Assembly: GCA_905214995.1 (NCBI GenBank)
Contig: CAJMOT010000027.1
Span: 1-21,997, forward strand
Source: an uncultured bacterium
GTDB lineage: Bacteria; Verrucomicrobiota; Verrucomicrobiia; Opitutales; Intestinicryptomonadaceae
Reading direction: 5' to 3'
Length of the DNA stretch: 21,997 nucleotides
The translations under genes were made by a program, and so were the position numbers. Every line of letters begins with the position of its first letter. The stretch's first letter is position 1. The notes under the pieces were generated by a model. The model was not told the DNA's origin. It saw nothing but the letters and a program-made list of their open reading frames with translations, and did not search any database. Of this stretch, positions 18,119 to 21,997 are shown piece after piece.

Positions 18119-19297
18119 TTAGTACTTCACCGCAACCGAGATGTCGACCAAGTGCTGGTTATATGTGCAGCTCGAAATATTCGAGGAGTTGTTCATATAC
18201 CTGTAATTGGCGGACAGAGTTATGAATTTGTTCGGCAGGTAGGAGATGCCTATGCGGCCGACATAAGTGTCGTCGTCGCGGTCATATCCATTGTAAGTGG
18301 CGTAATTGCTGTTGACGTACGAGAAGCTGGCCGTCGAACGGATGAATTCCGAGAAGTAATAGTTGGCGCCGACTTCGCATCCAGAATTGATGGCAGACTG
18401 GCGGGAAGCGCCGTTTCCGAAGTCGCGGTAACCGGTGGCAAAGAGTCCGAGCTTTTCGGAAACTTCATAGCCGAAAGTGGCCCTAAACGCAAAAGTGGTG
18501 TCGTCCTGGTCGTCTACGAGAACCGAACCCGAGGGATCGCGATAGGTGACGCCGGCGTAAACCATTGCGGTGAGTTTGGGGAGAAGTTCGCCGCGAACCG
18601 TGACGCCGCCGAAGTGGTCGTTGCGGGTGTCGCCGCCAAAGAGAACATTGAGCGGGTTGCCGCCGCTGAATTCAGTATAGCGATACTGATAGGTGAGACC
18701 GGCGGAAATCTTGGGGGTTATCCTGTAAAGGAGACTGACGGGAATAGAATAGACGTCGACGTCTGAGTATTCGCTGGACCAGTTGCCGAGGTATTCGGTG
18801 TACTGCCACATGCCGCCGATTTCGCCGTCGAGCTTGTCGGAGAAGTTATAGGTGGCATTGATGCCCGCGTTGTATTCGTTGTAGCGGACGAGGGCGTTGT
18901 CCTGAATCGTGGTGGTGGTATTCTGGAAACGCTGGTCGAAAGAGAAATTCGCGTCAATCTTGAGAACCTGCTCGGTATAGGAGGCGGTCGCCGCGACGTG
19001 CGCGAGGTTGGAGTTGAACTCTTTGTGCTGGGCGTAGCGGGTCAAGTCTTCAAAAAATTTAACATTCGCCTTGAACTTGCTGTTGCGGCCGTAGTCGGCT
19101 TCCGCGCCGAGGCGGAATATCGCAGCATAGTCGTTTATCTTGTTGCTCGAGCTCGTATACGTCACGTTGCTGTTCCAGCTGCCGGTCACGGAACCTCTGA
19201 AGAACAGGTCGAGCTGGTCGCCGATGGTAACCAACGGAGCGGCGTTGGACGAAAGCGCGGCCATTGCGAATATGGATGTTGCGAATATTTTTTTCAT
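18119..19297 (-). CDS. Outer-membrane beta-barrel protein (porin-like)
   Basis: The 392-residue protein has a signal peptide (MKKIFATSIFAMAALSSNA, cleavage before APLV) and a mature chain of alternating hydrophobic and polar residues. Strands recur with aromatic girdle residues (YAAIFRLGAEADYG, AGINATYNFS, IPVSLLYRI, ISAGLTYQYRYTEF, TLSANYRYMN). It ends in VAVKY, and a C-terminal aromatic residue is the usual signal for insertion by the BAM machinery. It fits the putative beta-barrel porin / BBP2-like group, which in Verrucomicrobia is often linked to surface polysaccharide loci (recalled, not checked). A near-consensus promoter and a strong terminator suggest an abundant single-gene transcript. 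It is divergent from a membrane-anchored repeat protein, but a shared function is not shown. Transported substrate unknown. Confidence 0.85.
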   Translation of the reverse strand: MKKIFATSIFAMAALSSNAAPLVTIGDQLDLFFRGSVTGSWNSNVTYTSSSNKINDYAAIFRLGAEADYGRNSKFKANVKFFEDLTRYAQHKEFNSNLAHVAATASYTEQVLKIDANFSFDQRFQNTTTTIQDNALVRYNEYNAGINATYNFSDKLDGEIGGMWQYTEYLGNWSSEYSDVDVYSIPVSLLYRITPKISAGLTYQYRYTEFSGGNPLNVLFGGDTRNDHFGGVTVRGELLPKLTAMVYAGVTYRDPSGSVLVDDQDDTTFAFRATFGYEVSEKLGLFATGYRDFGNGASRQSAINSGCEVGANYYFSEFIRSTASFSYVNSNYATYNGYDRDDDTYVGRIGISYLPNKFITLSANYRYMNNSSNISSCTYNQHLVDISVAVKY

Positions 19298-19368
19298 TTT
19301 CGTTTCGTTTGTTAAATTTGCCTTTGGGGTTATCTGCGTGTCGGTGTTTCCGAATTTTTAATGAGGCG

Positions 19369-19397
19369 ATTATTTTCATTCTTCGCGGCGTTGTCAA
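19369..19397 (-). promoter_or_regulatory. Near-consensus sigma70 promoter of the beta-barrel gene
   Basis: On the - strand TTGACA (19397-19392) and AATAAT (19374-19369) are spaced by 17 bases. The predicted leader is about 65 bases and AT-rich. This is the best promoter match in the window. Confidence 0.8.
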
Positions 19398-19477
19398 GCA
19401 CTTTTATCCGCGCTCTTTTTTTATTTTTTAGCCGTTTGCGCGCGCGAAGCGGGTTTCGCGCGGAAACAAAAATAATA

Positions 19478-19505
19478 TTGAAAGATCTTCCGGCCGTCCG
19501 ATAAT
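19478..19505 (+). promoter_or_regulatory. Candidate promoter of the membrane-anchored repeat protein
   Basis: TTGAAA (19478-19483) and GATAAT (19500-19505) are spaced by 16 bases. Transcription would start near 19512, about 30 bases before the ATG. A GC-rich stem (CGCGCGAA with TTCGCGCG, near 19441-19462) lies just upstream of it. Confidence 0.6.
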
Positions 19506-19542
19506 TCGCAACATATAAATCAATCCACCCACGCATTCCGAC

Positions 19543-21276
19543 ATGAGCGCACCCGCCAACAAAATAAAAATACAGAAAAGCAATTCTGCCGAGGCGCAGC
19601 CCGTACTCTTCGGCCTGATGTCGCGCGTCAGAAAGAACAACAAGTGGTCGTTTAGGGTAAATTGGGGGAGGCTTGCGATACTTATAGCGGTTCTCGCGTT
19701 GCTTGCGTGGACGGCTGTCAGCGCCACGATATACTTCGTGTTCAAATATTCCAAGGGATTTGACGACATGACGGTCTACGACGCCGCCGTCGCCCCCTTC
19801 GACATGAGGGCGCACCGCGAGAAAGTCGGCAACTACAATATAGAAAAGGCGCTGAATATCTTGAAATCCGGAAAAATGTCGGATTTCAACGAGGCTTTCA
19901 TGAATCTTGCGATGGGCATAAACCGCGCCCCCAAGAACGTCGAGGGAAGGCTGCAGCTCTCGCGCATATATGTGGCGATGGGCAGGCCGGACATCGCCAT
20001 AGAAAAGCTTGAACAGGGTATAATGCACTCCAAGGACAACCTCGACTTCATCCGCCTCTACATGCGGCTGCTGCTCGACAGGATGGAAGATACCAAGATA
20101 ATCGCCGTAGGCGAAAAGCTCCTCACGGGAGGAAAGGGCGTCGAGGTCGAAAATCCGCAGGTGCGCGCGTATATCGCGATGTCGATGTCCTCAGTCTACG
20201 CCATGCACGGCAATTATAAGAAGTCCGAGGAATACCTCAAAAAATACGGGCTCGAAAAGTCGCTGCCCGGCATACTGCGCCTATCGAAAAACCAGTGGGA
20301 AATGGGCAACCGCGACGAGGCCATAAAAATAATCAAGGACAACTTCCAATACCCCTCCGAAAAAAACCCGATGTACGCGCTGCTCGTAAACTACTACACC
20401 GCCATGGGCGACATCGAGACTGCCAGAAGGTACTCCGTGCTAAGGCAGGCGGAAGACCCGTTCTCCGCCACGCAAAAGCTCGAGCTGATCAGGCTGCTCG
20501 AAAAGTCGGGGGACGCGCAAAACCTGTCAAAAATGCTCGACGAATACTTTGAGCTCAACAAGGCCAACAATGTTGCGATGATACACCTCGCCAACTACGC
20601 GGCCGACAAGGGCGACATCAAGATGATGCGCAAAATCTACGACAACGCCATACGCCAGGCCTTTCCGTCGGGGACATACTGCCTGCTGCTGCTCGAAACC
20701 ATGATAACCAACGGCGACTATGCGGGCGCGGTAAAATTTTCGGAGGACATACTGAAGGGCAAGCCGTCGTGGACCAAACGCTATGAGGACGTCCTGTCGG
20801 CAATACGCTCAATCGCCTACTATGCGACCGGCAACGCCAACATGTCAAACATACTGCTATCCGACGTTCTGAAACGCTCGCGCATATCGCCGAAAGTGCT
20901 CGTGGCGACCGCGAGGAGATACGACAGGCTCAACGCGCCCATGGTCGCGCACTCCATACTCGAACACGCCGTAAACAAGTTTCCGAGATACCAGATGGCG
21001 CTCATAAGGCTGGTGCAAAATGAAATAAAAATTGGCGACTCCACCAACATCGACAAGCACATTCTGCGCCTCCTGCAAATGCGCCGCCCCCCGCGCGAGC
21101 TCATAACCGACGTGTTCAACAGCCTTTCGAGCGACAGGTTCATATTCGTGCGCGACAGGAAAAAGATTTTGGACGAAATAGAATCCCTGAAAGCGAACAA
21201 CTCCTCCGAAACTTTCTCCGACGTGATCCCCGAGGACGAAAACCTCCACGACGATTCAAGCATGATGGACATATAG
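19543..21276 (+). CDS. Membrane-anchored TPR-like repeat protein
   Basis: The 577-residue protein has a polar, lysine-rich N-terminus, one transmembrane helix at about residues 43-68 (LAILIAVLALLAWTAVSATIYFVF) and a long all-helical domain to about residue 550. Positive residues before the helix suggest the large domain faces the periplasm. Helical pairs with TPR-like spacing are visible: GRLQLSRIYVAMGRPDIAIEKLEQGI, AYIAMSMSSVYAMHGNYKKSEEYL, LVNYYTAMGDIETARRYSVL and ANYAADKGDIKMMRKIYDNAIRQ. The C-terminal tail is acidic (DVIPEDENLHDDSSMMD). TPR domains bind proteins; the partner is unknown. The start at 19543 has no Shine-Dalgarno but is the only ATG that keeps the full polar N-terminus. The gene is divergent from the outer-membrane beta-barrel gene, which hints at an envelope role (inference). 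Confidence 0.82.
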   Translation: MSAPANKIKIQKSNSAEAQPVLFGLMSRVRKNNKWSFRVNWGRLAILIAVLALLAWTAVSATIYFVFKYSKGFDDMTVYDAAVAPFDMRAHREKVGNYNIEKALNILKSGKMSDFNEAFMNLAMGINRAPKNVEGRLQLSRIYVAMGRPDIAIEKLEQGIMHSKDNLDFIRLYMRLLLDRMEDTKIIAVGEKLLTGGKGVEVENPQVRAYIAMSMSSVYAMHGNYKKSEEYLKKYGLEKSLPGILRLSKNQWEMGNRDEAIKIIKDNFQYPSEKNPMYALLVNYYTAMGDIETARRYSVLRQAEDPFSATQKLELIRLLEKSGDAQNLSKMLDEYFELNKANNVAMIHLANYAADKGDIKMMRKIYDNAIRQAFPSGTYCLLLLETMITNGDYAGAVKFSEDILKGKPSWTKRYEDVLSAIRSIAYYATGNANMSNILLSDVLKRSRISPKVLVATARRYDRLNAPMVAHSILEHAVNKFPRYQMALIRLVQNEIKIGDSTNIDKHILRLLQMRRPPRELITDVFNSLSSDRFIFVRDRKKILDEIESLKANNSSETFSDVIPEDENLHDDSSMMDI

Positions 21277-21503
21277 GCGGGCGCATGGCGCGCAGGCAGA
21301 TATGAGCGGCATCATTCCCGCTTCCACATCGAGGGGCGGGATAGGATGCCAGCCATTGAATGGACAGAGCCTCCTTACGGCAATCGCTTTACAATTCGCC
21401 TATCCTCTCTCGCAAAAAAACGAACTTCCCATATAAGGTTCGTCAACGCTTTCACAGTTCGTTTTGAAAAACCCCAGCTTCCCGATTTGGCTCAATGGAA
21501 GCG

Positions 21504-21580
21504 AAAGCTTATTTTATCCGAAGCGCAGCGAGGCTATAAAATAAGGCTTTCAGGAAGGATAAAATGCGTTGGCATTTTAT
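21504..21580. repeat. Two adjacent AT-rich hairpins in the repeat region
   Basis: TTATTTTAT (21509-21517) pairs with ATAAAATAA (21536-21544), extended by AAAGC with GCTTT across one bulge, around an 18-base loop. Next to it ATAAAATGC (21559-21567) pairs with GCATTTTAT (21572-21580) around GTTG. Neither has a one-sided T run typical of terminators. Confidence 0.8.
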
Positions 21581-21622
21581 TCGGATATATGCAAAACTCC
21601 ATATGCGGAAACTTCGGGGGCA

Positions 21623-21704
21623 GGCGCATTGGCTTTGCCAATCGCCAGGGGGCGGCAATGCCGCTTCCATAGAAGGGGCTGACGCCCCTTACGAATGCTT
21701 CTAT
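21623..21704. repeat. Three consecutive GC-apex hairpins
   Basis: GGCG-C-ATTGGC pairs with GCCAATCGCC around TTT (21623-21646). GCGGC pairs with GCCGC around AAT (21652-21664). AAGGGGC pairs with GCCCCTT around TGAC (21673-21690), and the last lies inside a wider inverted pair ATAGAAG / CTTCTAT (21669-21675 and 21698-21704). Confidence 0.8.
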
Positions 21705-21826
21705 CCCCTCCCCGTTCCCCACAAAAAAACGAACCTCCCATAAGAGGTCGTCAGCACTTCCGGAGATTCGTTCCACAAAACCCCAGCTTCCCCGATTTGG
21801 CGTAATGATTTTGGATGAAGAGCGAG

Positions 21827-21892
21827 GGCGGCACGGGCCGCCAGCCATTGAAGGGGGCGCAGCCCCTTAAGCCCATTGCTTCGCAATAGGGC
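21827..21892. repeat. Three further consecutive hairpins
   Basis: GGCGGC pairs with GCCGCC around ACGG (21827-21842). AAGGGG pairs with CCCCTT around GCGCAG (21851-21868). GCCCATTGC pairs with GCAATAGGGC, with one bulged A, around TTC (21871-21892). They sit between two copies of the direct-repeat block. Confidence 0.8.
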
Positions 21893-21997
21893 TATCCCCA
21901 CATTTCGGAGTTCGTTTTAAAAAACCAAAGGTTCCCGATTTAGCGTAATGATTTTGGATGAAGAGCGAGTATTTGGGGAAAGCCGCCGGTGGGAGCG

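Larger units (their letters stand above)
21277..21997. repeat. Noncoding mosaic of diverged direct repeats and short hairpins
   Basis: No credible gene lies in these 721 bases. A composite unit recurs in diverged form. One part is CGAACYTCCCATA...GTCGTCARC...TTCG (21421-21461 and 21730-21770, with a truncated remnant at 21901-21914). A second part, CCCAGCTTCCCGATTTGG or a variant, is at about 21472-21490, 21781-21800 and 21925-21943. A third part, CGTAATGATTTTGGATGA and the following AGAGCGAG, is at 21801-21826 and 21944-21969. GCCAGCCATTGAA occurs at 21348-21360 and 21840-21852. Between these blocks sit many short hairpins. The array reaches the window edge, so its full size is unknown. Confidence 0.85.

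Noticed and set aside
21277..21997. CRISPR array
   Set aside because: Repeats are irregular in length and spacing, diverged, and hairpin-filled; no cas genes are present.

Overview
This window reads as chromosomal DNA of a GC-rich, Gram-negative, fermentative bacterium. My best guess is a member of the Verrucomicrobiota, possibly a gut Opitutales/Puniceicoccales-type organism. The Gram-negative call rests on two lipoproteins with lipobox cysteines and an outer-membrane beta-barrel ending in an aromatic residue. The phylum guess rests on recalled family distributions (the putative Na+/H+ antiporter family, a DUF5696-like glycosidase, a LamG lipoprotein) and is inference. Strong Shine-Dalgarno sequences are rare; clpB is the clear exception.

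Layout. Bases 1-1350 (-) hold the first 450 codons of an exported, probably glycosidase-like protein. A divergent + strand cluster follows: a putative Na+/H+ antiporter, pyruvate formate-lyase (pflB) and its radical-SAM activase (pflA). A LamG-type lipoprotein (-) converges on pflA. Divergent from it is a PLP-dependent basic amino acid decarboxylase that most resembles acid-type arginine decarboxylase. Then, on the - strand, come a small lipoprotein and the disaggregase clpB, separated by a strong terminator. A tight - strand operon serA-plsY-hom ends in another clear terminator.

From about 16.4 to 18.1 kb the sequence is visibly AT-richer and looks like a small accessory island. It holds an orphan core-binding domain of a tyrosine recombinase without a catalytic domain, a convergent protein with the HVRGDWG motif known to me from integrative elements, a ribbon-helix-helix protein that may be frameshifted, and about 450 bases of structured noncoding DNA with three GCGGACA half-sites. 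Next is a divergent pair, an outer-membrane beta-barrel protein (-) and a membrane-anchored repeat protein (+), each with a good sigma70-type promoter. The last 700 bases are a noncoding mosaic of diverged direct repeats and many short hairpins.

How the genes fit together. PflB/PflA would make acetyl-CoA and formate anaerobically. The antiporter and the proton-consuming decarboxylase would fit pH and ion balance in a fermenter (inference). serA and hom serve serine and threonine/methionine synthesis, and plsY serves phospholipid synthesis. No CRISPR array, tRNA, rRNA or complete mobile element was found. The parts most likely to be undescribed are the 16.4-18.1 kb island and the terminal hairpin array.
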